NCBI GenBank assembly: GCA_023953845.1
Contig: JAMLJC010000002.1
Span: 620,001 to 684,000 of the forward strand
Origin: Rhizobiaceae bacterium
GTDB taxonomy: Bacteria > Pseudomonadota > Alphaproteobacteria > Rhizobiales > Rhizobiaceae
Reading direction: 5' to 3'
Length of the DNA stretch: 64,000 nucleotides
The notes under the pieces were generated by a model. It was not told the DNA's origin. It ran no database searches and worked only from the letters and a program-made list of their open reading frames with translations. Of this stretch, positions 52,514-61,547 are shown piece after piece. Within the stretch, counting starts at the first letter, position 1; the number at the start of each line of letters is the position of its first letter. The translations under genes were made by a program, and so were the position numbers.

Positions 52514-53775
52514 CGGACGTCGCATATATAAGCGCCGCCCTGACCGGCGCTCGTCCGCAGGTGGTGGCGGCGCTGCTGCGCTATTTCCGCGATCTCGACA
52601 CGGCGGAGGAAGCGTATCAGGAAGCCTGCCTGCGTGCGCTGAAGGCGTGGCCGCGCAATGGTCCGCCGCGTGACCCGACCGCCTGGCTGATCTTCGTCGG
52701 TCGCAACGTCGCCATCGACCAGGTGCGCAAGACGTCCCGGCAGGCGCCAATGCCGGCCGAGGAGCTCGTTTCCGATCTGGAAGACGTGGAGGACGCGACC
52801 GTCGACCGGCTCGACAATGCGGGCTATCGCGACGACGTGCTGCGCCTGCTGTTCATATGCTGCCATCCGGACATCCCGGCCACGCAGCAGATTGCGGTGG
52901 CGCTGAGGGTGGTGTCAGGCCTTTCCGTCAGGCAGATCGCACGCGCTTTCCTCGTTTCGGAAAGCGCCATGGAGCAGCGCATCACGCGGGCGAAGGCGAG
53001 GATAGCGAAAGCGAACGTTCCTTTCGAGACGCCCGGCGCTGTCGAGCGCAGCGAGCGCCTCGCGGCAGTTGCCGCCATGATCTATCTCGTCTTCAACGAG
53101 GGCTATTCGGCAAGCGGCGGCGACGAACCGATGCGCGCCCAGCTCTGCGACGAGGCGATCCGGCTTGGCCGGTTGCTGCTTCGCCTGTTTCCGGCCGAGC
53201 CGGAGATCATGGGACTGCTGGCGCTGATGCTGCTGCAGCATTCCCGCACGCCGGCCCGTTTCGATGCCGCTGGAGAGATCGTGCTGCTCGAACAGCAGAA
53301 CCGTTCGCTCTGGAAGAAGCCGATGATCGGCGAGGGGCTGGCGCTGATCGACAAGGCGATGCGCCATCAGCGGCCCGGACCGTATCTCGTGCAGGCGGCG
53401 ATAGCGGCTCTCCATGCCCGCGCGGAGCGGCCTGAAGATACGGACTGGACGCAGATAGACCTGCTCTATGCGACTCTGGAGCGGCTGCAGCCGTCGCCGG
53501 TGATCACGCTGAACCGCGCCGTCGCCCTGTCCAAGGCGAGGGGACCTGCGGCGGCGCTCGCCTTGATCGAGCCGCTGGCCGACAAGCTCGGCGGTTACTT
53601 CCATTTCTTCGGCGTCCGGGGCAATCTCCTGATGCAGCTTGGCCGTCATCGCGAGGCGCGCGAGGCCTTCAATCAGGCAATCGCGCTTGCCAACACGCCC
53701 GCGGAGGCCGCGCATATCCGGACGCATCTCGATGCGCTGGCCGGTCAGACCGCCGCCGCACGCGTGCCGTCCTGA
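52510..53775 (+). CDS. ECF-type RNA polymerase sigma factor with long C-terminal domain (ECF42-like)
   Basis: Extracytoplasmic-function sigma factor of 421 residues, about twice the usual size. Region 2 spans ~25-75 (AEEAYQEACLRALKAWP, AWLIFVGRNVAIDQ) and region 4 ~115-165 (RVVSGLSVRQIARAFLVSESAMEQRITRAK). The remaining ~240 residues are a helical, TPR-like/DUF6596 extension (MIYLVFNEGYSASGGDEP, NRAVALSKARGPAAALALIE), which in this group is needed for activity. There is no anti-sigma gene nearby, consistent with ECF42, where the extension and the DGPF partner take over regulation. The GTG start overlaps the DGPF gene. Confidence 0.88.
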   Translation: MTDVAYISAALTGARPQVVAALLRYFRDLDTAEEAYQEACLRALKAWPRNGPPRDPTAWLIFVGRNVAIDQVRKTSRQAPMPAEELVSDLEDVEDATVDRLDNAGYRDDVLRLLFICCHPDIPATQQIAVALRVVSGLSVRQIARAFLVSESAMEQRITRAKARIAKANVPFETPGAVERSERLAAVAAMIYLVFNEGYSASGGDEPMRAQLCDEAIRLGRLLLRLFPAEPEIMGLLALMLLQHSRTPARFDAAGEIVLLEQQNRSLWKKPMIGEGLALIDKAMRHQRPGPYLVQAAIAALHARAERPEDTDWTQIDLLYATLERLQPSPVITLNRAVALSKARGPAAALALIEPLADKLGGYFHFFGVRGNLLMQLGRHREAREAFNQAIALANTPAEAAHIRTHLDALAGQTAAARVPS

Positions 53776-53841
53776 GTGTCGTGTCACCTTTGCTCTTTCC
53801 GTGGCCGTGGCGCATTATGACGCCATTTCAGGGAGGATTGC

Positions 53842-54210
53842 ATGGGTAACACGCCGACAATAGAGAGCTTGCTTGCGCAGTGGATCGAGGCTTTCAACAG
53901 CCATGATCTCGACCGGCACATGGTGCTTTACACCGACGATGCCACCCTGTTCGGTTCCGTTGACGAGCTGCAACTCGGTAAGGCGGCGATACGTGCCTAT
54001 TTCGGCCGGCGACCCGGCACCATCCGCGTCAAGAACTATCCCATGCCGCATGTCCGCATGATCGCGCCGGACGTCGCCGTCACGGCGGGGCATGTCGATT
54101 TCGCCGATGGCGACCAACCCAGCCCGTACAGGATGACCTGGGTGCTGGTCAGACAGGACGGAAACTGGCGGATAACCCAGCATCATGGATCGCCGCGCTT
54201 CGGGTTCTGA
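53842..54210 (+). CDS. NTF2-like / SnoaL-like protein
   Basis: Small 122-residue protein with the alpha+beta cone fold of the SnoaL/NTF2-like superfamily: WIEAFNSHDLDRHMVLYTDDATLFG, then GKAAIRAYFGRRPG and RMTWVLVRQDGNWRITQHHGS. AGGGAGG precedes the ATG. It lies 66 bases behind the sigma factor and could be part of its regulon or operon. Enzymatic function is not readable. Confidence 0.78.
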   Translation: MGNTPTIESLLAQWIEAFNSHDLDRHMVLYTDDATLFGSVDELQLGKAAIRAYFGRRPGTIRVKNYPMPHVRMIAPDVAVTAGHVDFADGDQPSPYRMTWVLVRQDGNWRITQHHGSPRFGF

Positions 54211-54364
54211 TGGCAAACGCGCCGGCGGCGGCTTGAAAAAGCCGGGAAATGGTCTAGGTGGAAGGCCTCGGCCGTGACGGGCTATGATGCTCCGAGATGC
54301 CGGATCAGTGCCGCGAACGGCATTCGGGTGGCGACGCAGCCCAGCAAACTGCCAACAAGCCTGT

Positions 54365-55405
54365 ATGGGACTTTCAAACGTGGCGGACCACGGAGCAAAT
54401 TCGCCGATTTCCGGCCTCTACCACCCTCCTGTCCTGGCCGTCGCGCCCATGATGGACTGGACGGACAGGCATTGCCGTTTCCTGCACCGTCAGCTCACTG
54501 CGCGCGCGCTGCTCTATACTGAGATGGTGGTTGCGGATGCGGCGATCCATGGCCCGCGTGAGCGTTTGCTAGGCTTCGATCCGAGCGAGCATCCCGTCGC
54601 ATTGCAATTGGGCGGTTCGGAGCCGGAAAAGCTCGCAAATGCCGCTGGCATCGGCGCGGGTTTCGGTTATGACGAGATCAATCTGAACGTCGGTTGCCCG
54701 TCTGACCGGGTGCAGTCCGGAATTTTTGGCGCCTGCCTCATGCGGACGCCGGCACTCGTCGCGGAATGTGTGTCCGCGATGAAAGCGGCCGTCGCGGTGC
54801 CGGTCACCGTCAAATGTCGCATCGGTGTCGATGATCAGGACCCGGAGATCGCTCTCGACGAACTGGCGTCCCGTGTCTTTGCTGCCGGCGCCGATGCGCT
54901 TTGGGTGCATGCGCGGAAAGCCTGGCTCCAGGGGCTCAGTCCGAAGGAAAATCGCGACATCCCGCCGCTGGACTACGGCCGGGTTTACCGGCTCAAGCGG
55001 GAATATCCGGACCGTTTCATCGGCATCAATGGCGGTATTCAGTCGCTGCGCGAGGCTGAGGGACATCTGAACCATGTCGACGGCGTCATGCTTGGGCGCG
55101 CAGCCTATCATTCGCCGATGCTGCTTGCGGATGTCGACACTGCGATCTTTGGCGAACAACGCGACGCCATCGACTATCATCTACTGTTCGACACCATGGC
55201 CGGCTATGCGGAGCGGCATATCGCAGCCGGCGGGCGGCTCGGCCATGTGATACGCCATATGGTCGGCCTTTTCCAGGGCATGCCGGGCGCGCGGCGCTAC
55301 CGGCAGATCCTCTCAACGGAAGCGGCGCGGCCGGGAGCGGGACCAGAGGTGCTGTTCAAAGCTCTGGAGGCGATCGATCTTCCGGCGCTTGAAACTGCCG
55401 CGTGA
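54365..55405 (+). CDS. dusA: tRNA-dihydrouridine synthase A
   Basis: FMN-dependent enzyme reducing U20/U20a in the tRNA D-loop, 346 residues. The FMN region VLAVAPMMDWTDRHCRFLHR and the catalytic cysteine in NVGCPSDRVQSGIFGACLM, plus VHARKAWLQGLSPKENR, are diagnostic of DusA. The start is uncertain: ATG at 54365 gives a 26-residue lead before the barrel; an in-frame ATG at 54284 would add 27 more, with no better ribosome-binding site. The stop abuts the convergent protease gene with no spacer. Confidence 0.92.
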   Translation: MGLSNVADHGANSPISGLYHPPVLAVAPMMDWTDRHCRFLHRQLTARALLYTEMVVADAAIHGPRERLLGFDPSEHPVALQLGGSEPEKLANAAGIGAGFGYDEINLNVGCPSDRVQSGIFGACLMRTPALVAECVSAMKAAVAVPVTVKCRIGVDDQDPEIALDELASRVFAAGADALWVHARKAWLQGLSPKENRDIPPLDYGRVYRLKREYPDRFIGINGGIQSLREAEGHLNHVDGVMLGRAAYHSPMLLADVDTAIFGEQRDAIDYHLLFDTMAGYAERHIAAGGRLGHVIRHMVGLFQGMPGARRYRQILSTEAARPGAGPEVLFKALEAIDLPALETAA

Positions 55406-56110
55406 TCAGTCGCGCAGCATCATCCGGTCTCCGCGAATCTCGAATCCCGACAGCGTGCCGATGAAATTCATGCCGAGCAGGCTTTGCTGCAGCATGTCCT
55501 GGCTGGCGACGAGCGCCGGGACGTTGCGCCGGGAAATCGCCCCGACGCCGATATCCTGAAGCACGATGCGGGCGGCGAGCGCCTGGCCATTCGCCGTGGA
55601 TACCGGAACCTGATAGTTCAGGGCAGACGTATCGATGCCCGCGCGTTCGGCGTCCGCCGTCGTCAGGACCGTCGTCGTCGCGCCGGTGTCGATCATCATG
55701 CGCACGGTCCGGCCGTTGACGACGGAATCGGCCTCGAAGTGACCGTTGGGCAGTTTTTCCAGTATGACGGTGGTGCCGCCGTCGGCGTCGGTTATCGAAA
55801 GCGGGCTGCCGGGCACCAGGCCTGCGGTGACGCGGCTGGCAACGTCCTGCAATTCGTAGCGATACTGGTAGCCCGCGACCAGCACGAGGACGATCAGGGC
55901 CCAGATGCCGAGCATGCGGACAGTCTCGCCGAAACGGCGGCGCCCGAAAATGCCCGCGGCGATGACCAGTCCCAATATGCCGAGATAGATGCCCTGACCG
56001 AGACCATCCTCGACGCGGCCGTCCGCAACGAGCAATTCACGACCGACAAGCACTGCGGCGCCAAGTCCGATCAGGGCCAGAACGATCCAGAGAAGACGAT
56101 CGCCACCCAT
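55406..56110 (-). CDS. Membrane-anchored retropepsin-like aspartic protease (TIGR02281-type)
   Basis: Clan AA aspartic protease of 234 residues. The N-terminal half has three hydrophobic segments (LLWIVLALIGLGAAVLVG, IYLGILGLVIAAGIFG, LGIWALIVLVLVAGYQY); the C-terminal half is a single retropepsin-like domain with the catalytic MMIDTGATTTVLT and the flap/strand pattern NFIGTLSGFEIRGDRM. Such domains act as dimers, so the membrane protein may dimerise. The substrate is unknown. The gene follows the DUF1289 gene after 2 bases. Confidence 0.85.
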   Translation of the reverse strand: MGGDRLLWIVLALIGLGAAVLVGRELLVADGRVEDGLGQGIYLGILGLVIAAGIFGRRRFGETVRMLGIWALIVLVLVAGYQYRYELQDVASRVTAGLVPGSPLSITDADGGTTVILEKLPNGHFEADSVVNGRTVRMMIDTGATTTVLTTADAERAGIDTSALNYQVPVSTANGQALAARIVLQDIGVGAISRRNVPALVASQDMLQQSLLGMNFIGTLSGFEIRGDRMMLRD

Positions 56111-56112
56111 GC

Positions 56113-56346
56113 TCAGGATTGCCCCGCGCGTTCACGGGCCATGCGGTTCCGGCGGGTTTCGCGGCGAGGGCGGCGCTCGACCGTTTCCAGCCTTGCCGGC
56201 AGCTCTGCCATGACCGCGCGGCGCATTTCGGGCGTCATGGCGATCCACGCGGAGATTTCCTCGCGCGTGCGGCCGCAGCCGAAGCAATAGCCGGTCTTCA
56301 TGTCGATGGAACAGACAAGGATGCAGGGCGATTCGATCGGCGACAT
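56113..56346 (-). CDS. DUF1289 family protein
   Basis: A 77-residue protein with the family's cysteine pattern SPCILVCSIDMKTGYCFGCGRT, likely a small metal-binding unit, followed by EEISAWIAMTPEMRRAVMAELPARL. The C-terminal 20 residues are Arg-rich. The ATG at 56346 has GGAAATGAG upstream; an ATG at 56367 would add seven residues. It is coupled to the protease gene downstream. The function of the family is unknown to me. Confidence 0.85.
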   Translation of the reverse strand: MSPIESPCILVCSIDMKTGYCFGCGRTREEISAWIAMTPEMRRAVMAELPARLETVERRPRRETRRNRMARERAGQS

Positions 56347-56469
56347 CTCATTTCCACGCGCGTCCATCCCACATGGGGCACGTCGCCGCGCAATGCAAGA
56401 TAGGGCCTGTCGCGCGATTGTCTCCGTGATTGCGGCGGACTATGGCACCTCAATGATGGAGACCGAGCG

Positions 56470-57471
56470 ATGACCACTGGGCTGCCTTTCGACGACCTCC
56501 GGTTCCTCCTGGACAATCTTCCGGAAGCGGACCAGTCGCAGGCGGAAAAGGTCCGGGCCGTCTTCGAACGGGCCGGAACCGCAGGATCGCTCGCGCCGCT
56601 GGCGGAGCTCGCCGCATGGCTCGCCGCCTGGACCGGCAGGCCGCCTGCCGTTACCCGCCCGCTGGTCGCCATCTTTGCCGGAAACCACGGTGTCGCGCGG
56701 CGTGGCGTGTCGCCCCGCCCGATGAGTGCGACGGCCGCGATGGTGGAGATGTGCGCCGCCGGCGGCGCGGCGGTCAATCAGGTATGCGTCGCCAATGATC
56801 TTGGCCTCAAGGTCTTCGATCTGGCGCTCGACCTGCCGACTGCGGATATCGCCGAGGAAGCCGCGCTGGACGAGCGCGGCTGTGCGGCGACCATGGCCTT
56901 CGGCATGGAGGCGATCGTCGGCGGCACCGATCTCATCTGCCTTTCGGATGTTGGCGTCGGCAACGACACTGTCGCGGCTGCCATGTTCGCCGCGCTTTAC
57001 GGCGGGGAGGGGATTGAATGGGTGGGACACCCAGATGCCAACGATGCGGTGCTCGCCCGCATGGCCGCGTCGGTTGATGAAGCGCTGGCGCTCCACCGCT
57101 CGCATCTTAAGGACCCGCTGGAAGTGCTGCGGCGCGTCGGCGGGCGCGAGATTGCGGCTATTGCCGGCGGCATACTCGCCGCGCGGATGGAAAAGGTGCC
57201 GGTGCTGATTGACGGCTTCGCGAGTTCTGCGGCGGCGGCTGTGCTCCATGCGCTCAATCCGCGCGCGCTGGATCATTGCCGGCTGTCGTCGCTTTCCCGC
57301 CAGCAGTCCCACAGGTGTGTTGCTGAAAAGCTCGGTTTGAAGCCTTTGCTCGACTTCGAGTTCGATGAGCCCGGCGTCGGCGCGGGGGTCGCCGCGGGCA
57401 TCGTCAAGGCTGCGGCCTTGACCGCCTCCGGTCTCGCGGCCGCCGTTGGTCAAGGCGCAAAAAGCGCTTAG
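56470..57471 (+). CDS. cobT: Diverged CobT-like nicotinate-nucleotide phosphoribosyltransferase
   Basis: A 333-residue protein clearly related to CobT, which makes alpha-ribazole phosphate for the lower loop of cobalamin: LVAIFAGNHGVARRGVSP, AAGGAAVNQVCVANDLGLKVFDLAL, ATMAFGMEAIVGGTDL and LRRVGGREIAAIAGGILAAR. Several positions that I remember as invariant are changed: the PPGSLG-type motif near the N-terminus reads AGSLAPLAE, the EMGIGNTT loop reads DVGVGNDT, and the GEGTGA loop with the catalytic glutamate reads DEPGVGAG. It may be a paralogue with altered activity. The 3' end overlaps the convergent kinase gene by four bases. Confidence 0.78.
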   Translation: MTTGLPFDDLRFLLDNLPEADQSQAEKVRAVFERAGTAGSLAPLAELAAWLAAWTGRPPAVTRPLVAIFAGNHGVARRGVSPRPMSATAAMVEMCAAGGAAVNQVCVANDLGLKVFDLALDLPTADIAEEAALDERGCAATMAFGMEAIVGGTDLICLSDVGVGNDTVAAAMFAALYGGEGIEWVGHPDANDAVLARMAASVDEALALHRSHLKDPLEVLRRVGGREIAAIAGGILAARMEKVPVLIDGFASSAAAAVLHALNPRALDHCRLSSLSRQQSHRCVAEKLGLKPLLDFEFDEPGVGAGVAAGIVKAAALTASGLAAAVGQGAKSA

Positions 57472-59000
57472 GACGCCACCGCCATGGAGCGGCGGGGTCG
57501 GCTGTTCCTGCCGCTGGCTTCGCGCGGGATCGCCGGCAGTTCTTCCATGACGCGGGAAGCGGGGAAGATGGCGATGGCGTCGGTGCCGACGCGCAGCTTC
57601 GAGTCCAGTATGAAATCGCCTCCATGCATGGCCAGAAGACCCTGGACGATGGGCAGACCGAGACCCGTTCCCTGTTCTGCCGCCTTGATGGCGATGGAGC
57701 CCTGGCCGAAAGCGGACAGCACGACCGGAATCTCTTCGGGAGGGATGCCGGGGCCGTGGTCGCTCACCGAAATGTACTGTCCGGCACCCTCCGTCCAGCC
57801 GACGCGGACGAGGATTTCGCCGCCGCTCGGGCTGAACTTCACGGCATTCGACAGCAGATTGAGGGCAATCTGACGCACGGCGCGCTCGTCCGCGAAGATA
57901 CGCGCCAATGTCGGTTCGAATTCGGTGCGGATCGTCAGATTCTTGTTGCCGGCCCTGAGCTCCATCATGTGACAGCAGTCCTCGACGATCGGGACCAGGC
58001 TTAGAGGTTCCTCGTTGAGCTGGTACTTGCCGGCTTCGATGCGCGAAAGATCCAGAATCTCGTTGATCAGCCCGAGCAGGTGCTTTCCCGAATCGTGGAT
58101 GTCCTGCGCGTATTCGCGATAGGTCGCGTTGTTGATGGGGCCGAGCACTTCCTTCGCTATGACCTCGGAAAAGCCGAGGATCGCGTTGAGCGGCGTGCGC
58201 AGTTCGTGGCTCATCGTGGCCAGGAAGCGGGATTTCGCAAGGTTCGACTCCTCGGCGCGGCGGCGGGCCTCGTCGGATACCGCCTTTGCGGTTTCCAGTT
58301 CGGCGATGAGGCCGTCATTCTCGGATCGGAACGTCAGCAGCATTCGCGATGATCTGCTGAGCAGCGCCGACGCATAGGAGAAGAACGGGACGGAGAGGAT
58401 GAGGATGATCGCCATCATCGCTTCCGGCAGGACGGCGAAATGGCTGGTGAACACGGTGTATATGGCCACCGGCAGGCTGAAGGTGACGGCCAGCGCCCCG
58501 GGCATGGACGACGAGATCAGGGCGGTCGCCGCGATGGCCATGATGAGGATTGCCGCCTTCACGACAGGGAACAGCTCTACCTGGCAGGTATTGCAGGCTA
58601 TGACCGTGAGATAGGCCCAGCCCAGCCCGCTGACGAAATGCGCGGCCAGAAAAAGGCGGCGCGTCGCTGCGGCGTCGATGGACGCCACCTCCATGCGGTC
58701 GATGCGATGCGCGACGACGATGAGGAACGCGTAGCATGCCAGCGAGAGCAGTCCCCAGATGACGATCTGGTCCTTGACGCCGCTCAGCATCCCGCCTGCC
58801 GCGACGACGATCACGAGAAGCGGCAGCACACCGGCGCCATTCATGACGCTGCGCGCATGAATCTTTATCAGCTCCCGGTCGAAAACCGGATTGCCGGCCT
58901 TCTGCGAGAGCTGTTCGCGCGTCTTGCGCACAGCCTTGGCCACCTCGCTGTTGCGATGCGGCTTGCTGCGGTCCACAATGGTCTTGTCTGGCGCGTTCAC
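57468..59000 (-). CDS. Membrane sensor histidine kinase
   Basis: Histidine kinase of 510 residues. About six transmembrane helices lie at ~55-215, without a large periplasmic domain, followed by a short coiled coil (AELETAKAVSDEARRRAEESN), a HisKA domain with phospho-acceptor His265 (FLATMSHELRTPLNA), and a HATPase domain with N box (ALNLLSNAVKF), G1 (SDHGPGIPPEE) and G2 (GTGLGLPIVQGLLAMHGG). The kinase core resembles the PleC/DivJ/PdhS group that controls the alphaproteobacterial cell cycle, but no response regulator is adjacent. The start is GTG at 59000. The stop codon overlaps the cobT-like stop. Confidence 0.9.
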   Translation of the reverse strand: MNAPDKTIVDRSKPHRNSEVAKAVRKTREQLSQKAGNPVFDRELIKIHARSVMNGAGVLPLLVIVVAAGGMLSGVKDQIVIWGLLSLACYAFLIVVAHRIDRMEVASIDAAATRRLFLAAHFVSGLGWAYLTVIACNTCQVELFPVVKAAILIMAIAATALISSSMPGALAVTFSLPVAIYTVFTSHFAVLPEAMMAIILILSVPFFSYASALLSRSSRMLLTFRSENDGLIAELETAKAVSDEARRRAEESNLAKSRFLATMSHELRTPLNAILGFSEVIAKEVLGPINNATYREYAQDIHDSGKHLLGLINEILDLSRIEAGKYQLNEEPLSLVPIVEDCCHMMELRAGNKNLTIRTEFEPTLARIFADERAVRQIALNLLSNAVKFSPSGGEILVRVGWTEGAGQYISVSDHGPGIPPEEIPVVLSAFGQGSIAIKAAEQGTGLGLPIVQGLLAMHGGDFILDSKLRVGTDAIAIFPASRVMEELPAIPREASGRNSRPRRSMAVAS

Positions 59001-59075
59001 CTTGACGCCCGGGTTATTCGCTTTTCCGATCGGCTCTGCGGCACGCTAGTCACGAATGATTAAGAGTCCCTGAGG

Positions 59076-59693
59076 ATGGCCAGAACTTCGCCGGAAAGGC
59101 GACGCCTCGGGATGCCTGCGAAGAGGCGGCGTGGCCGATTCGCCCGTGTGATGGACGCGCTGCTGACGGTCGCTGTCCTCTGCCTGCTGTTTCTCGTCGT
59201 CGCCAGACTGGAAAGATTGAGCGTCGTCAATCCTTTGGGCGTCGCCCGGGTGGCTGACGGCGATTCGCTAGAGATTGCCGGCGAGCGCATCCGCCTGCGC
59301 GGCATCGACGCGCCGGAGCTCAACCAGAAATGCAGGCGCGACGGCTCCGATTTTGCCTGCGGTCGGCAGGCCGCCGAGGCGCTGAAGGCGCTGACGGAGC
59401 AACGCGACGTGTCATGTCGAGGTTGGGAGCGGGACCGCTACGGTCGCCTGCTCGCAATATGTTCGGCCGGCGGCGTGGAACTGAACAAGCGGCAGGTGAC
59501 CGACGGTTGGGCGGTGGCCTATGGTGGCTATGAGGCCGAGGAGCGAGCCGCTCGGGCCGAGGGTCGCGGTATCTGGTCCAGCGATTTCGAGCGGCCGAGC
59601 CAATGGCGGGCAACGCACGGAGAGCTATCTGAATCGCCGCACGATCTGTCCGGTATGATCGGGAATTGGCTGCGGCAGCTCGTCGGCGGCTGA
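59076..59693 (+). CDS. Membrane-anchored thermonuclease (SNase) family protein
   Basis: Staphylococcal-nuclease-like protein, 205 residues. A basic N-terminus (RRRLGMPAKRRRGRFAR) precedes one hydrophobic helix (ALLTVAVLCLLFLVVARL), so it is probably anchored with the nuclease outside the cytoplasm. The OB-fold core has VARVADGDSLEIAGERIRL, the catalytic arginine/glutamate area RLRGIDAPELNQKC and the second basic motif GWERDRYGRLLAIC. The C-terminal tail after GRGIWSSDFERPSQWR is short. It is divergent from the kinase and followed by a GST gene. Confidence 0.85.
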   Translation: MARTSPERRRLGMPAKRRRGRFARVMDALLTVAVLCLLFLVVARLERLSVVNPLGVARVADGDSLEIAGERIRLRGIDAPELNQKCRRDGSDFACGRQAAEALKALTEQRDVSCRGWERDRYGRLLAICSAGGVELNKRQVTDGWAVAYGGYEAEERAARAEGRGIWSSDFERPSQWRATHGELSESPHDLSGMIGNWLRQLVGG

Positions 59694-59715
59694 GGGTAGG
59701 GGCGGAGGAAAGAAC

Positions 59716-60327
59716 ATGAAACTTTTTGATGGCGGCAAGGCGCCGAACCCGCGCCGCGTGCGCGTCTTCCTCGCGGAAAAGGGTATTTCGGTGCCGCTGG
59801 TTCCGATCGACATGGGCGCGCTGGAACACAAGGGCGAGAACGTGACGGCGCGCAATCCATTGCAGCGGCTGCCGGTGCTGGAACTGGACGACGGCACTGT
59901 CCTCACCGAATCCATCGCCATCTGCCGCTATTTCGAGGAGCTTTATCCGGAACCGGCGCTCTTCGGCGCCACGACCCTGGAAAAGGCGCTGGTCGAGATG
60001 TGGCAGCGCCGCGTCGAACTCAATCTCCTCATGTGCGTCGCTCAGGCTTTTCGCCACGTTCACCCCGCAATGAAGGGCTGGGAAGTGCCGCAGATCGCGG
60101 AATGGGGCGAGGCGAACAAGCCGAAGGCGCTGGAGTTTCTTCGGCTTCTCGACAAGGAACTGGCATCGCGGGAGTTCGTCGCCGGCGACCGGTATTCGGT
60201 AGCGGACATAACCGGCCTGATCGCCATCGACTTCATGAAACCGGCGCGGATCGCAGTGCCTGACGAACTGGGCAATGTAAGGCGCTGGCATGGGGCAGTG
60301 TCAGCGAGGCCGAGTGCGGCTGCGTGA
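59716..60327 (+). CDS. Glutathione S-transferase family protein
   Basis: Two-domain GST, 203 residues: an N-terminal thioredoxin fold (MKLFDGGKAPNPRRVRVFLAE), the cis-proline/gamma-Glu recognition region NPLQRLPVLELDDGTVLTES, and a helical C-terminal domain with the cap motif YSVADITGLIAIDFM. The substrate is unknown. GGAGGAAAG precedes the ATG. Its stop overlaps the GTG of the next gene (GTGA). Confidence 0.88.
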   Translation: MKLFDGGKAPNPRRVRVFLAEKGISVPLVPIDMGALEHKGENVTARNPLQRLPVLELDDGTVLTESIAICRYFEELYPEPALFGATTLEKALVEMWQRRVELNLLMCVAQAFRHVHPAMKGWEVPQIAEWGEANKPKALEFLRLLDKELASREFVAGDRYSVADITGLIAIDFMKPARIAVPDELGNVRRWHGAVSARPSAAA

Positions 60328-60944
60328 GTGAGGCGCATGCCCTTGGCCGATTGGCCGATCAGGCCCGGGCATGCCGCATCTGCGTCGAGGCTCCGATCGG
60401 ACGGCCAATGCCGCATGAGCCGCGCCCGGTTCTGGTGCCCTCGGCGACGGCGCGCATCCTGATCGCCGGACAGGCGCCGGGCACGAGGGTGCACGCCACC
60501 GGCATTCCGTTCAACGACGCCTCGGGCGATCGCCTGCGCGACTGGATGGGCGTCACACGAGCCGAATTCTACGGTCCTCGCCTGTTTGCGATCCTGCCGA
60601 TGGGCTTCTGCTTTCCCGGTCAGGACGCAAAAGGTGGCGATCTGCCGCCGCGCAAGGAGTGCGCGCCGGCGTGGCGAGCGAGCCTTTTGGCGTTGATGCC
60701 GCAGATCGAACTCGTTCTGGCGGTAGGCGGCTACGCCCAGAAATGGCATCTCGGCGGCAGGATCGGGCCGTCGCTCACTGAAACGATGCTGAACTGGCGG
60801 AGCATTTTCGAGCAGCCGGACGTGCCGCGCGTCATGCCGCTTCCCCACCCGTCATGGCGGAATACGGTCTGGTTGAAGCGGCATCCATGGTTCGAAGCCG
60901 ATCTTTTGCCCGTGCTGAAAGCGGAAATCCGCCATCGCATCTGA
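60324..60944 (+). CDS. Uracil-DNA glycosylase family protein
   Basis: A 206-residue member of the uracil-DNA glycosylase superfamily. Motif 1 is ILIAGQAPGTRVHATGIPF (normally GEAPG), followed by DASGDRLRDWMG; motif 2 is MPLPHPSWRN. A Cys pair (CRIC) occurs near the N-terminus, but the full four-cysteine iron-sulfur set of family 4 enzymes is not evident. It is translationally coupled to the GST gene through GTGA. Whether it is an active glycosylase on uracil is not certain. Confidence 0.82.
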   Translation: MSEAHALGRLADQARACRICVEAPIGRPMPHEPRPVLVPSATARILIAGQAPGTRVHATGIPFNDASGDRLRDWMGVTRAEFYGPRLFAILPMGFCFPGQDAKGGDLPPRKECAPAWRASLLALMPQIELVLAVGGYAQKWHLGGRIGPSLTETMLNWRSIFEQPDVPRVMPLPHPSWRNTVWLKRHPWFEADLLPVLKAEIRHRI

Positions 60945-61055
60945 CCGTGATTGCGGAACGATCGTCCTCAATCTGCGCCTTCGCGGCGATATTCTTTCTT
61001 GTGACGGCCGCGCTTTCCGTGCATTTTCCGCAAAATATTTCTACCGAGGTGCCAT

Positions 61056-61547
61056 ATGGACCGGCTTGATAGAAAAATCCTCCGACTTCTTCAGGAAGAT
61101 GCTACGCTGGCGGTTGCCGACATCGCCAAGAAGGTCGGACTGTCGACCACGCCCTGCTGGCGGCGCATCCAGAAGCTGGAAGAAGAGGGCGTCATCAAGC
61201 GCCGGGTGGCCGTGCTCAATCCGGAGAAGATCAACACGCGCGTCAACGTCTTCGTGTCGATCCGCACGAATTCTCACAGTCTGGAATGGCTGCGCCGATT
61301 TTCGGAGGTCGTGCAGGAGTTTCCCGAGGTGGTCGAATTCTACCGCATGAGCGGAGATGTCGATTATCTGCTTCGCGTCGTGGTGCCGGACATCGCGGCC
61401 TATGACGCGTTTTACAAGCGCCTGATCGGCAAGATCGAAATCCGTGACGTGTCCTCGACCTTCGCCATGGAGCAAATCAAATACACGACCGAGATGCCGC
61501 TGGACTACATTATCCTGGACAAGGAGTCCGGCGCCAACGCGGCGTAG
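61056..61547 (+). CDS. Lrp/AsnC family transcriptional regulator
   Basis: Regulator of 163 residues: helix-turn-helix at ~20-42 (IAKKVGLSTTPCWRRIQKLE), a linker and a RAM effector domain (VEFYRMSGDVDYLLRVVVPD, then SSTFAMEQIKYTTEMPL). The TTPCWRRI recognition helix resembles the Lrp subgroup, different from the PutR at 19.8 kb. It is an isolated gene; the preceding 111 bases include CAAAATATTT (61031-61040), AT-rich and suitable for promoter or autoregulation. The target is unknown. Confidence 0.88.
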   Translation: MDRLDRKILRLLQEDATLAVADIAKKVGLSTTPCWRRIQKLEEEGVIKRRVAVLNPEKINTRVNVFVSIRTNSHSLEWLRRFSEVVQEFPEVVEFYRMSGDVDYLLRVVVPDIAAYDAFYKRLIGKIEIRDVSSTFAMEQIKYTTEMPLDYIILDKESGANAA

